Assembly: GCA_000196815.1 (NCBI GenBank)
Contig: FP929003.1
Location: 2,751,501-2,815,500, forward strand
Origin: Nitrospira defluvii
Lineage (GTDB): Bacteria; Nitrospirota; Nitrospiria; Nitrospirales; Nitrospiraceae
Length of the DNA: 64,000 nucleotides
Reading direction: 5' to 3'
Positions 45,294 to 53,827 of the stretch are shown piece by piece. A program made the translations under genes and the position numbers. Under the pieces are notes generated by a model, which was not told the DNA's origin, ran no database searches, and saw only the letters and a list, made by a program, of their open reading frames with translations. Positions within the stretch are counted from its first letter, which is position 1, and each line of letters begins with the position of its first letter.

Positions 45294-45689
45294 TTAAAAT
45301 TGCCTATTCATGTGGTTGCGTGGCCTTGCCTGCCGCACGACTCGATAACTTTCGGCATCTCGGCTTAGCGCTCTTCGCATCGAGTCCCAACCAAAGATCC
45401 GCATGATCACCCCCATCGGGGTGATGAGTCCAAAATACAGAATTCCTAAAATGATCCTGGTATTGATCCATCCCATCACGTGGCCGACTTTCATCCACAC
45501 TTTGAAAAGAGGCGCAAGAATGGTCGGCGCGGCTAATCCCAATGGAACTAACAGTGATCCCGGCACGATGGCCCATAGACGAATCCCCTCACCATAGCGG
45601 ATCATAGGCCAGACGCCGATCAGAATGAAAACACCACCGACTATCAACCCAAAGTTGCGCAACTCTTTCTTTTCAACCATCGTATCCAT
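45294..45689 (-). CDS. SxtJ family membrane protein
   Basis: Three to four hydrophobic helices occupy residues 12-105: 'NFGLIVGGVFILIGVWPMI', 'LWAIVPGSLLVPLGLAAP', 'INTRIILGILYFGLITPMGVIM'. The tail 'IFGWDSMRRALSRDAESYRVVR' matches the C-terminal pattern of SxtJ proteins ('GRDPL..........SYW'). SxtJ was first named in a saxitoxin cluster next to a carbamoyltransferase. The biochemical role is not known. The DUF5989 gene follows after 16 bases. Confidence 0.85.
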   Translation of the reverse strand: MDTMVEKKELRNFGLIVGGVFILIGVWPMIRYGEGIRLWAIVPGSLLVPLGLAAPTILAPLFKVWMKVGHVMGWINTRIILGILYFGLITPMGVIMRIFGWDSMRRALSRDAESYRVVRQARPRNHMNRQF

Positions 45690-45750
45690 TCAGTACCCCG
45701 CTGTAACTATTTTTCCCTACGCGACCGGCCGATCCATCGGCCCACCTCGC

Positions 45751-46890
45751 TCAACGTTTGGACGGCTCCCAACGAAACACCCGGTCTCCCCGAAAATACC
45801 GCATCCAGGCGTCAATGATGGAAAGGTTGACAAGGACAAAAAACGAGGGCAATCGAAACACATTGCTCCTTGGCATCCAGCTGCACCCGGCATAGGCAGC
45901 TGCAATGGCATAAAATAAAATCTGTCCCAGCAAAAGAACCCGGTACGGACCGGAACTTATTGCCAATACAATATTTGAGCCCAGCGTGCCAATCATCGCA
46001 AATGGCACTAACCATCGACATAGCTTGTGGCTGAACAGTTGCCAGGCAAAGATGCCATACCGAAGTGGGTTTAACATTGGCAGGCTGCGCATCAACACAG
46101 CAATCCCCCTTAAGACGGTCCGGACTTTGCGTTGGTACTCCTTTTTCTCATCTGTTAAGTTTTTATAGTAGCCTACACTCGCCGGATCCGACACACCACG
46201 TAGCCCGGCCTTCATCGAATTCAACAACGTATTAAAATCGCTTTGCAGATCGTCTGCCCAAGGACTACAGACCGTTCTCCTGGCGGCAAAGAATGATCCG
46301 CTAAGACCGACCAACGTATTCACCTTTGTTTCCAAATGACGCAATAGCATCTCGTACTTGACATACGCTCCTTCTCCACTGAGATTGCCCTGAGCATCGA
46401 CAAACTGGTCCACACTACTAACACAGCCGACCGTGGGATCACTAAACGACTTCACAATATTGGCAATGCCCTGAGGAGGCAAAGTCGTAGCGACGTCCGA
46501 GAAAACCAGTATTTCTCCGTTCGTCTGGCTGACCGCCAGTTTCTGAGCCGCTTCTTTGCCTCTTCGTTCCTGGGCACGCACAAGCCGCACACCCAAAACC
46601 GCATACGATCGTACGATGTCATCGGTCCGGTCTGACGAGCAATCTGAGGCCACAACAATTTCAAGGCGCTCAGGGGGATACTGCTGGTGAAGGCTATTCT
46701 CAATCTTCTCTTTGATACGCGCCTCTTCATTGTAGGCCGTTATTACAAACGAGACTCTAGGCTGAATATCGCCGACCAACACGGGTCTGTTTCTGAAACA
46801 GGAAAGGACCAACAAAGCAAGCAAATAGCCTGCATAGGCATAAATTATGAACACCAACGAACCCCAGAAGATCCATTCCACCAACCACAT
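45751..46890 (-). CDS. Glycosyltransferase family 2 with membrane anchors
   Basis: An N-terminal helix (~5-30) anchors the protein, then the GT-A domain shows 'VSFVITAYNEEARIKEKIENSLHQQYPPERLEIVVASDCSSDRTDDIV' and 'VFSDVATTLPPQGIANIV', with the DxD-like metal site near Ser-Asp-Val. 'SLSGSFFAARR'-type acceptor region follows, and three C-terminal helices (~270-365). This matches processive or polyprenyl-linked GT2 enzymes such as BcsA/IcaA relatives. It is 60 bases after the aminotransferase gene. Confidence 0.92.
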   Translation of the reverse strand: MWLVEWIFWGSLVFIIYAYAGYLLALLVLSCFRNRPVLVGDIQPRVSFVITAYNEEARIKEKIENSLHQQYPPERLEIVVASDCSSDRTDDIVRSYAVLGVRLVRAQERRGKEAAQKLAVSQTNGEILVFSDVATTLPPQGIANIVKSFSDPTVGCVSSVDQFVDAQGNLSGEGAYVKYEMLLRHLETKVNTLVGLSGSFFAARRTVCSPWADDLQSDFNTLLNSMKAGLRGVSDPASVGYYKNLTDEKKEYQRKVRTVLRGIAVLMRSLPMLNPLRYGIFAWQLFSHKLCRWLVPFAMIGTLGSNIVLAISSGPYRVLLLGQILFYAIAAAYAGCSWMPRSNVFRLPSFFVLVNLSIIDAWMRYFRGDRVFRWEPSKR

Positions 46891-46950
46891 GATTCAGGTT
46901 CCTACCGTTTTAACAGTCTGCCGTCACTCAAACCAAAATCACCCGATCAC

Positions 46951-48228
46951 CTAAATATTTCGAGGCAGCTCAGGGACATGACGCTGCCCGTTTGTAATAT
47001 TTGGCCGACGAATCGTTGCTGCGCCATCAACCCGCTCAGCCGCTTGAATAATACTGGAAATTCGAACGACGTCGGAGTCAGACACCAGTTCGTGAGTTGG
47101 GAGCGTAACAAGCCGCTCAGCGATCATAGTCGACTGGGGCACATCTTGAGATGAGAGCGTGTCAATGAGTTCGGCAATGTGCTGAAGAGATGAGGGATAC
47201 AGGGGACTGATTCCAAGCCCCTGTTCGGCTGAGATCCGACACACCGCATCTTTTTCCTGCCTCGAACCCATCAGCACAGGCAATCGCAGATACACTGATC
47301 GCCCTCGTCCAGACGGCTTAATAGTCTGCACATTCGACAAGGCCAGCGAGCGGAGGATCTGCTCGGAATGAGCTACTCGACTCGTGGTCGAATTGGCTAG
47401 CCGCCGTTTCCAGCGACGCAGCAATCCGGCGCGTATCGGGTCCAGACGAGCAATTGGGAAATCAGTGTAGAACTTTGTCTCTCCCAGCTTTAGAAACGGA
47501 AGTCCAGCCGGCAGCCAATAGAGGGAAGGGTTAAGCAAAACCTTCGTTACTGCCACCTCAAGCCAATTTTTCAACATGTCCGCCAGCGACACCTCGGAAA
47601 GCAGTGCATATTCACGAGCCAAGACTTCACCTATCCGATCATCATTCGTAAGAATGGCACCTCCCGAACCGCACGTAATATTCTTCCCTCTCCCAAAACT
47701 CAGAAATGAAACATCACCCATCGCCCCGAACGGAACTCCATCGCGTTTACCACCGAACGCCTGCGCCACATCCTCCACCACAAAAATGCCCCGTTGACGA
47801 CACAGCTCGACGACTCTAGGGACATCAACGCCAATTCCCAGTAGATGGGTAGCCAACACGCACAAGACGTTGGAATCAGCCACTTGGGAAAGTTGGACAA
47901 AGTCGAAATCCAACGACAGTGGATCCACGTCACACAGCGCCACCGACAATCGGGCACGAACAACCGCCGACGGCACAGAAAAACAAGTGTATCCTGGAAG
48001 AACTACCTTACTGCGCCCAGATAGACTATGTAGTGCCTGGAAGATGAGGCTGAGAGCAGCTTTTCCCGATGACACAAACCAGACATGCTTCACACCGAAG
48101 TATTGGCGAAATTCAGCCTGTAGTCGCCCAACGGTTTCGTGCGGGTGCACGAGCCCCATCAACCCCTGAATGAGATCTCGCCATTCGATCGGTGCGGCCG
48201 CTGGAGGAAGCGTTCGCTGAGCTTTCAT
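46951..48228 (-). CDS. DegT/DnrJ/EryC1/StrS-family sugar aminotransferase
   Basis: A PLP enzyme that adds an amino group to a keto-sugar nucleotide. The cofactor Lys182 is in 'SFGRGKNITCGSGG', the PLP-binding Asp153 in 'VVEDVAQAFGG', and 'SSGKAALSLIFQAL' at 53-66 binds the phosphate. At 425 residues it is slightly longer than most and has a variable C-terminal ~35 residues. It overlaps the FemAB-like gene by 4 nt (its ATG lies over that gene's stop), so the two are coupled: an amino sugar may be made by one and acylated by the other, which is inference. Confidence 0.9.
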   Translation of the reverse strand: MKAQRTLPPAAAPIEWRDLIQGLMGLVHPHETVGRLQAEFRQYFGVKHVWFVSSGKAALSLIFQALHSLSGRSKVVLPGYTCFSVPSAVVRARLSVALCDVDPLSLDFDFVQLSQVADSNVLCVLATHLLGIGVDVPRVVELCRQRGIFVVEDVAQAFGGKRDGVPFGAMGDVSFLSFGRGKNITCGSGGAILTNDDRIGEVLAREYALLSEVSLADMLKNWLEVAVTKVLLNPSLYWLPAGLPFLKLGETKFYTDFPIARLDPIRAGLLRRWKRRLANSTTSRVAHSEQILRSLALSNVQTIKPSGRGRSVYLRLPVLMGSRQEKDAVCRISAEQGLGISPLYPSSLQHIAELIDTLSSQDVPQSTMIAERLVTLPTHELVSDSDVVRISSIIQAAERVDGAATIRRPNITNGQRHVPELPRNI

Positions 48229-49271
48229 GGAAGATGCTTCACAATGTAAGGGCCAATCAGATTAGCGACTCCCACAGGCAATTTCTGCCACAGACGAATT
48301 GCGAGAGCGTATTTCGGATTTTGCGGATTGAGTTGAGGGACCGGACGCCCATCTTTCATCCAATAATACCAATACAGCTGGTGTGGCTGAGCACCCCATT
48401 GCTCCTTGAATCGATAAGTTCCGCTGTCGGGAGATGAACGGCCAAAGTCAAAGACCTGAAAGCCCTGTTGGCAGGCATATTCCAACACCGTGCCGTAGAG
48501 CAACATATTTGGAGCCAGCTTATTAAAGCGCTTATCCGACGCGGCCCAAGGAATTTCTAAAGAAGACCGGAATCCGTATAGGAAACCTGCGGCAACCGGC
48601 GTCTGACCATGGGAAACAATGCAAATGCGCGCTTCTTTTGGAAACACCTCGAGGATTTTTTGAAAGAATCCCTTCGCATAAACCGGTGTCCCTAAATCAC
48701 GCATGCATCTAGCGAAAACCTTGTAAAACTCATCGAGGCACTCAGTCCCTCCTACCCGTGCCGTCATGCCTTCTTTTTGGGCCCGACGGACCTGGCTTCG
48801 TAATTTTGAGGGAAATCCCTTTACTAGCTGCTCATACGAACTCGGCAACGGCAGCCGCATAGACACTTTTCGTTCGGTGGCCACCCAAGCCGTGTCCATT
48901 AGCGTCTGGTGTCGAAGCTCGATATGGTCCACGTTTAGTTCGCGAGCTTGCTCAACAGCACGCGCTTCCAGAAAACGATGTGCTTCTGCTGAACTTGCAA
49001 CCACCCCGCCGTAGTTTACGAACGGCAGGGATACGAGGAAACGGCCAAACCCTCGGCTTGCCAAAAGAACCAGCGGCAGAACGCCCTGTAGTGCACCATC
49101 TTGCCCGTGCACAACCAGATAGTAGGTTGGATGCCCAAAAGCCTCCTCAATCACGCGACGCCAGCCGGACTGATGATACCCCGTCGCCAGGGGAGAACTT
49201 AGCACATAACTTTCCCATGCGAGGATTTCGGCATCGGTTCGGCCAAGTATTGAACACACCATCGTACTCAT
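48225..49271 (-). CDS. FemAB/GNAT-like transferase of the exosortase-associated type
   Basis: The protein has two GNAT-like halves. 'SGWRRVIEEAFGHPTYYLV', 'LPLVLLASRGFGRFLVSLPFVNYGGVVA', 'FPSKLRSQVRRAQKEGMTARVGG', 'AAGFLYGFRSSLEIPWAASDKRFNKLAPNMLLYGTVLEYACQQGFQVFDFGRSSPDSGTYRFKEQWGAQPHQLYWYY' follow the pattern of FemAB proteins found with PEP-CTERM/XrtA exopolysaccharide loci. These are thought to transfer amino-acyl groups. I chose the ATG at 49271, 10 nt after the previous stop; 49262 is also possible. No PEP-CTERM protein is visible here. Confidence 0.9.
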   Translation of the reverse strand: MSTMVCSILGRTDAEILAWESYVLSSPLATGYHQSGWRRVIEEAFGHPTYYLVVHGQDGALQGVLPLVLLASRGFGRFLVSLPFVNYGGVVASSAEAHRFLEARAVEQARELNVDHIELRHQTLMDTAWVATERKVSMRLPLPSSYEQLVKGFPSKLRSQVRRAQKEGMTARVGGTECLDEFYKVFARCMRDLGTPVYAKGFFQKILEVFPKEARICIVSHGQTPVAAGFLYGFRSSLEIPWAASDKRFNKLAPNMLLYGTVLEYACQQGFQVFDFGRSSPDSGTYRFKEQWGAQPHQLYWYYWMKDGRPVPQLNPQNPKYALAIRLWQKLPVGVANLIGPYIVKHLP

Positions 49272-49281
49272 AACGACAACA

Positions 49282-50679
49282 CTACGAACAGCCTTTTGTC
49301 CCAACGACCACATCGAGGACATCTGCCAATTCGCCGGTCAAGGAGCGATAATCGAAACGGTTCACACGCGTCACGTCAGGCTGAACAAGCTTTCGCGCGC
49401 CTGTTGCCAGCTCTTTGAGAAGCACTTTGATCGCGGCCAGCTGATTCGGGCTACTTACACCCAGGGCGTGTCGACTGACTAGATTGGCGGTTGCACCCTC
49501 CCCCCCAATCAACAACAGCGGTCGACCAGTCGCAACATATTCGTAAATTTTGGCCGGTACCTGCAAAGGGGAGTCAGGCTGAAGCACCAACAGCACGCTG
49601 GATCGTTGCATCTCTCGTAAGCACAAGCTGTGCGAGATCGGCGGCTCGCGTCGCAAAAAAGAGCATTTCTCGAGATCTGCTGCATATCGCTCACACTCCT
49701 GATCGGTTGAGTCCCATCCACCTACGAAGCGCAATCGGATGGCTTCAGGCTTCAACCAACCCTCTTGAAATAACTCCCACATTGCCTGCAGTAAGACACG
49801 CGGAGTCCTCTTCCCGTAGACCGTCCCGAAATGACAAAGTTCATACCCTATAGAGGGAGTGAGGCCATCCAATTGCTCAGCAGGGATCTGCCCAAGAGGC
49901 AGCACTTCCCGATCGAACCCGTTGGGAATCCAGGTACAGCGACCTCGGAGTTCGCCATATTCCTCAATGAGTCGTTGGCGAAGTTCCTCTGTATTGGCAA
50001 TGACATGACTGGCAGCCTTGCAAACTCTCGCCTCAACCGCTTGTGATTTCCTGGTCAAGAACCGAGAACTGAAGGAATAATACGGGTTACAATTCCATGG
50101 ATCGCGATAGTCCAGTACCAGTGGCCGATTGAACTGCTTGGCCAAGGTTGAGCCGACCAAAAAACTTGTCCACGGCCCACCCGTCGCGAAAACCACGTCC
50201 GGAATCTGCTTTTCGTCGAATTGCTGAAAATGCCGCACAACCTGCCTCAACCAGCCACATTGTCGATCCGGAAATGCAAATGCCCAATCCAGCAAAAAAT
50301 CCTTCACCGTTGAACGGCCTGCTTTCGATTGAGGCAGCAAGGGAGTGGTCTGGGTTGTTTGCAGGTTCCCCGTCCTATCCTGCCCCACGCGTCTTTTCAG
50401 CATTCCCCGGAGTACGTCACGATAGTACAATATCTGCTGAAGGCGATCGGTATAGGGCACACGAGTCACTCCTACCGTCGCCGGCACACGTTCACCAAGC
50501 TTCCCATCAGCTTGGTGTACCGGATACACACACTCCGAAGAGGTTGTGAGCACATAAGGCTGCCACCCAAATGCTGAAAGATTTCGGCAGAAACCAAGCG
50601 GGCGCATTGCGCCACTTGCCGCAACCGGCGGGAAATAGTAGGCGATGATGAGGACTCGCTTCACAGCGTCACCACCCAT
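49282..50679 (-). CDS. Glycosyltransferase family 4
   Basis: 'RVLIIAYYFPPVAASGAMRPLGFCRNLSAFGWQPYVLTT' is the typical N-terminus, followed by 'PDVVFATGGPWTSFLVGSTLAKQFNRPLVLDYRDPWN' and 'CTWIPNGFD'. The donor side has 'SLCLREMQRSSVLLVLQPDSPLQVPAKIYEYVATGRPLLLIGG', a box usual in GT4 enzymes lacking a canonical E-x7-E. The start may be ATG 50679 or the GTG at 50664. A 154-base gap to the asparagine synthetase gene upstream has no other gene. Confidence 0.9.
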   Translation of the reverse strand: MGGDAVKRVLIIAYYFPPVAASGAMRPLGFCRNLSAFGWQPYVLTTSSECVYPVHQADGKLGERVPATVGVTRVPYTDRLQQILYYRDVLRGMLKRRVGQDRTGNLQTTQTTPLLPQSKAGRSTVKDFLLDWAFAFPDRQCGWLRQVVRHFQQFDEKQIPDVVFATGGPWTSFLVGSTLAKQFNRPLVLDYRDPWNCNPYYSFSSRFLTRKSQAVEARVCKAASHVIANTEELRQRLIEEYGELRGRCTWIPNGFDREVLPLGQIPAEQLDGLTPSIGYELCHFGTVYGKRTPRVLLQAMWELFQEGWLKPEAIRLRFVGGWDSTDQECERYAADLEKCSFLRREPPISHSLCLREMQRSSVLLVLQPDSPLQVPAKIYEYVATGRPLLLIGGEGATANLVSRHALGVSSPNQLAAIKVLLKELATGARKLVQPDVTRVNRFDYRSLTGELADVLDVVVGTKGCS

Positions 50680-50833
50680 CCCCCAACGAGGCCACGTTTG
50701 CGCGACAGACCTTCGGCAACCTGGCGAACACGAGTTTGATCACGACGGTGGAGATGAACGATGCGTTCAGAAACATGGCCATCACACAATAGGTAAGATA
50801 CCGATCCCTAACGGCACTCACCAAAATAAACTG

Positions 50834-52729
50834 TCAGGAAGCGAGACGGGAATCGTGACGCAGGAGATCTGCAAAAATCTCGAATTCCGCAACGTGGAAT
50901 AGCCTATTGGCGAAATCTGACTCTCCTCGGTGGTGCCGTTCTAAATCCGTTGTCAAAGCACCAATGTTATAGATACCTCGCTCGCGAACCGCTTGACTCC
51001 CCAGGATATCTCGAAGCGGCTCATAGAGATCATGTGCAAACCACTTCTTGCTTGCTGTGGGAAACCCCATCTTATCCACCCGTGATCGCACTGACTCTGG
51101 GATCCGCCCCTTCATGCCTTCTCGGAGCACATATTTATTCCAGGGCCCACGTATCTTCCAGTCATCTGAAAGACCCGACACGAATGAGACCAGGCGATAG
51201 TCCAAAAACGGAAGCCGCGCTTCCACTGAGTGGGCCATAGAGTTGCGATCCTCAATCCGTAAGTACAGAGGCAACGGCGCGGACGCAACGGACTGCTTCA
51301 ATGAGTTCGACAATGTCGTAGAAGCCGGCGGGACATCTTCATTGATGAAATGCTTGGTGAGATCCTCACTAAACCACGGATTTTGACGGAGACGTGCCTG
51401 GCGCCGAGCCTGTGCCCACCTGCGATACGCATCGAATTTATACATTTCCCATGAAAGGCATCGGACAGCAGCCGCTAGTAGACGCTGACGTGAATTACCG
51501 CCATGAGCCTCTGTATAGGCCGTCACAGCCTGCCAAGCTTCTCCCACTCGCCCCTGCCGAAGAAGTGATACCCAATAGTCCTGGAAATAACTGGAATAGC
51601 CCCCAATGGTCTCATCAGCTCCCTGTCCGTTTAATACAACACGAATTCCCTGGGACGCAGCTAGACGCATGAGCTGGTAGCCCACTACGGCAGTCATCGT
51701 GTGCACCGGCTCGTCTTGAAACCAGAGGAGTTGTCGCAAGTCACTCCATAGCTCTGCGGGACTAGTTTCGAGCTGCCTGAGTTGTGCGCGTGTTTGAGCC
51801 AACGTGTCGGTAATATATTTCGACTCGTCGAACTCCTTTGCCATATAACAGAAGGCCTGGAGAGATTCGGACTGCCCAACAGCCGTCTCACCTCGCTGAC
51901 GAGCCGCTGCACAAATAATCGCTGTCGAATCAAGCCCCCCGGACAAACATACTCCCACTGGGACATCGCTTCGCATTCGAATTCGAACCGAATCTTCAAA
52001 CAGCTCTGCAAACGTCGCTGCAGGGTTCTTGGATGCCCTCAGAGGTAACTCATCAAGCAACCAAAAAGACCATTGATGCCAGGTGCCATCCAGCGTCAGT
52101 TCAAACCCGCTCCCCGGAGGAATCTGCTCGATACCTTGGTAGAACGTCTCAACCTGGCTATCCAAGCGGCCCTCGAACAGAAACCTGGCCGCAGTCCGCC
52201 AATTGATCTCACCCGGTTGATAGCCAGATGCTCGCAACGCCTTAATCTCCGAAGCAAATTGCATCACATCGGAGGTACGACTGTAGTACAGCGGCTTGAC
52301 ACCAAATCGATCGCGCGAGCCAAAAATCAGCCGATGTCGACGATCATAGATCACAAACGCCCACATGCCATTGAGTTTAGACAAGCACTCACGACCCCAT
52401 TCACGATATGCCGCAAGCAGGACCTCGCTGTCCCCGCTGGACCGAAACTGGTACCCCAATTGACGAAGTTCCGATCGCAGTTCGACATAATTGAAGATTT
52501 CGCCGTTGAAGACCAACACATACTGCCCATCCTCACTGACCATGGGCTGATGGCCCGCTTCGGACAAATCAAGAATCGAAAGACGACGAAATCCCATGCC
52601 GACAGCACCATCCAGATAGATGCCACCGTCATCTGGGCCCCGATGAAGCAAACTTTTGGCCATCCGCTCAACGGCCACCCGCTCGATGGGACGTCCATTC
52701 AGCCCTATGGCAATCGCAATCCCACACAT
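50834..52729 (-). CDS. asnB: Asparagine synthetase-like glutamine amidotransferase
   Basis: The N-terminal class II glutaminase domain starts with the nucleophile Cys2 ('MCGIAIAIG') and holds 'LLHRGPDDGG', 'FNGEIFNYVELR' and 'GDSEVLLAAY'. The C-terminal synthetase domain has the PP-loop 'SGGLDSTA' (~265) and 'GQGADETIGGYSSYF'. The enzyme uses glutamine nitrogen to amidate a carboxylate. In polysaccharide loci such paralogs often amidate uronic acids rather than make asparagine; given the uronate-forming dehydrogenase at 18935, that is a reasonable inference. Length (631) is normal. The binding site before the ATG is weak. Confidence 0.93.
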   Translation of the reverse strand: MCGIAIAIGLNGRPIERVAVERMAKSLLHRGPDDGGIYLDGAVGMGFRRLSILDLSEAGHQPMVSEDGQYVLVFNGEIFNYVELRSELRQLGYQFRSSGDSEVLLAAYREWGRECLSKLNGMWAFVIYDRRHRLIFGSRDRFGVKPLYYSRTSDVMQFASEIKALRASGYQPGEINWRTAARFLFEGRLDSQVETFYQGIEQIPPGSGFELTLDGTWHQWSFWLLDELPLRASKNPAATFAELFEDSVRIRMRSDVPVGVCLSGGLDSTAIICAAARQRGETAVGQSESLQAFCYMAKEFDESKYITDTLAQTRAQLRQLETSPAELWSDLRQLLWFQDEPVHTMTAVVGYQLMRLAASQGIRVVLNGQGADETIGGYSSYFQDYWVSLLRQGRVGEAWQAVTAYTEAHGGNSRQRLLAAAVRCLSWEMYKFDAYRRWAQARRQARLRQNPWFSEDLTKHFINEDVPPASTTLSNSLKQSVASAPLPLYLRIEDRNSMAHSVEARLPFLDYRLVSFVSGLSDDWKIRGPWNKYVLREGMKGRIPESVRSRVDKMGFPTASKKWFAHDLYEPLRDILGSQAVRERGIYNIGALTTDLERHHRGESDFANRLFHVAEFEIFADLLRHDSRLAS

Positions 52730-52781
52730 AATAACTATCTGCTGCCCCTGCCCTTTCTAACCTAGCGTCACCGAACACCCA

Positions 52782-53792
52782 TTACCTTGCAATAACCTGA
52801 CGAAAGTACTCCGTGGCCTTCCGAATACCATCCTCGAGTTCTACTTTCGGTTCCCAGTCTAAGAGACTCTTAGCTCTCGTAATATCCGGCCGACGAACCT
52901 TCGGATCATCTGCTGGGAGCGGACGCTCTTCGATTACACTCTTAGAACCGGTAATTTTAAGAATGATCTCAGCAATACCACGAACCGTAAGTTCTCGTGG
53001 ATTCCCGATATTAACCGGATCATGAATACTGTCCAGGATAGCGTCGGACTTCTGAGTGAGGAACTTCGTACGATCAGTGCGTTCCGCCACAGACTTGTCT
53101 GACTTCACCATCAATAACGCCACGATACCACGAACCAAATCATCGACATAGCAAAAGCTGCGTGTCTGGGAGCCGTCTCCAAAGACCGTCAGCGGTTTTC
53201 CCTGAAGGGCCTGTACAATGAAATTCGAGACGACCCGACCATCCTTCGGCCTCATCCTTGGGCCGTAGGTATTGAATATCCGAACGATTCTTGTGTCAAC
53301 TCCATGATATCGGTGATAGGCCATCGTCATAGCCTCAGCAAATCTCTTCGCCTCATCATAGACCCCCCGCGCGCCGATGGGATTCACATTACCCCAGTAG
53401 GTTTCCGGTTGAGGATTGAGCAATGGGTCGCCATAGACCTCAGAGGTGCTCGCCAATAAAAACCGCGCTCCTTTGGCTTTCGCCAATCCCAACGCCTTGT
53501 GTGTTCCCAAGGCCCCCACCTTCAAAGTCGCAATGGGCATCTCAAGATAATCCTGAGGGCTCGCCGGAGACGCAAAATGCATTACCGCGTCCAACTGCCC
53601 ATCGACATGCAAATAGTCGCACACGTTGTATTTCACAAAGCTGAATTTCGGATTTCCGATCAGGTGAGAAATATTCTCCGCTCGTCCGGTGATCAAATTG
53701 TCCAGCGCAATCACATCATGTCCCTGCCCAATCAGCAGATCGGACAAGTGACTACCGAGAAACCCTGCTCCACCCGTAATCAGAATTCGCAT
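52782..53792 (-). CDS. UDP-glucuronate decarboxylase-like SDR (UDP-xylose synthase family)
   Basis: The extended SDR shows GGAGFLG (7-13) for NAD, Ser/Thr in 'STSEVYG', and the catalytic pair Tyr145-x3-Lys149 in '[12 protein letters not shown]'. '[11 protein letters not shown]'-type and '[19 protein letters not shown]' stretches are the UXS hallmarks. The enzyme converts UDP-glucuronate to UDP-xylose. An insert of ~25 residues (about 230-255, '[20 protein letters not shown]') before '[13 protein letters not shown]' is absent in most relatives. The gene lies between asnB and the carbamoyltransferase with short gaps. Confidence 0.9.
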   Translation of the reverse strand: MRILITGGAGFLGSHLSDLLIGQGHDVIALDNLITGRAENISHLIGNPKFSFVKYNVCDYLHVDGQLDAVMHFASPASPQDYLEMPIATLKVGALGTHKALGLAKAKGARFLLASTSEVYGDPLLNPQPETYWGNVNPIGARGVYDEAKRFAEAMTMAYHRYHGVDTRIVRIFNTYGPRMRPKDGRVVSNFIVQALQGKPLTVFGDGSQTRSFCYVDDLVRGIVALLMVKSDKSVAERTDRTKFLTQKSDAILDSIHDPVNIGNPRELTVRGIAEIILKITGSKSVIEERPLPADDPKVRRPDITRAKSLLDWEPKVELEDGIRKATEYFRQVIAR

Positions 53793-53827
53793 GAATCAAT
53801 TCCTCCTTCGCCTTCACTATCTACTGG

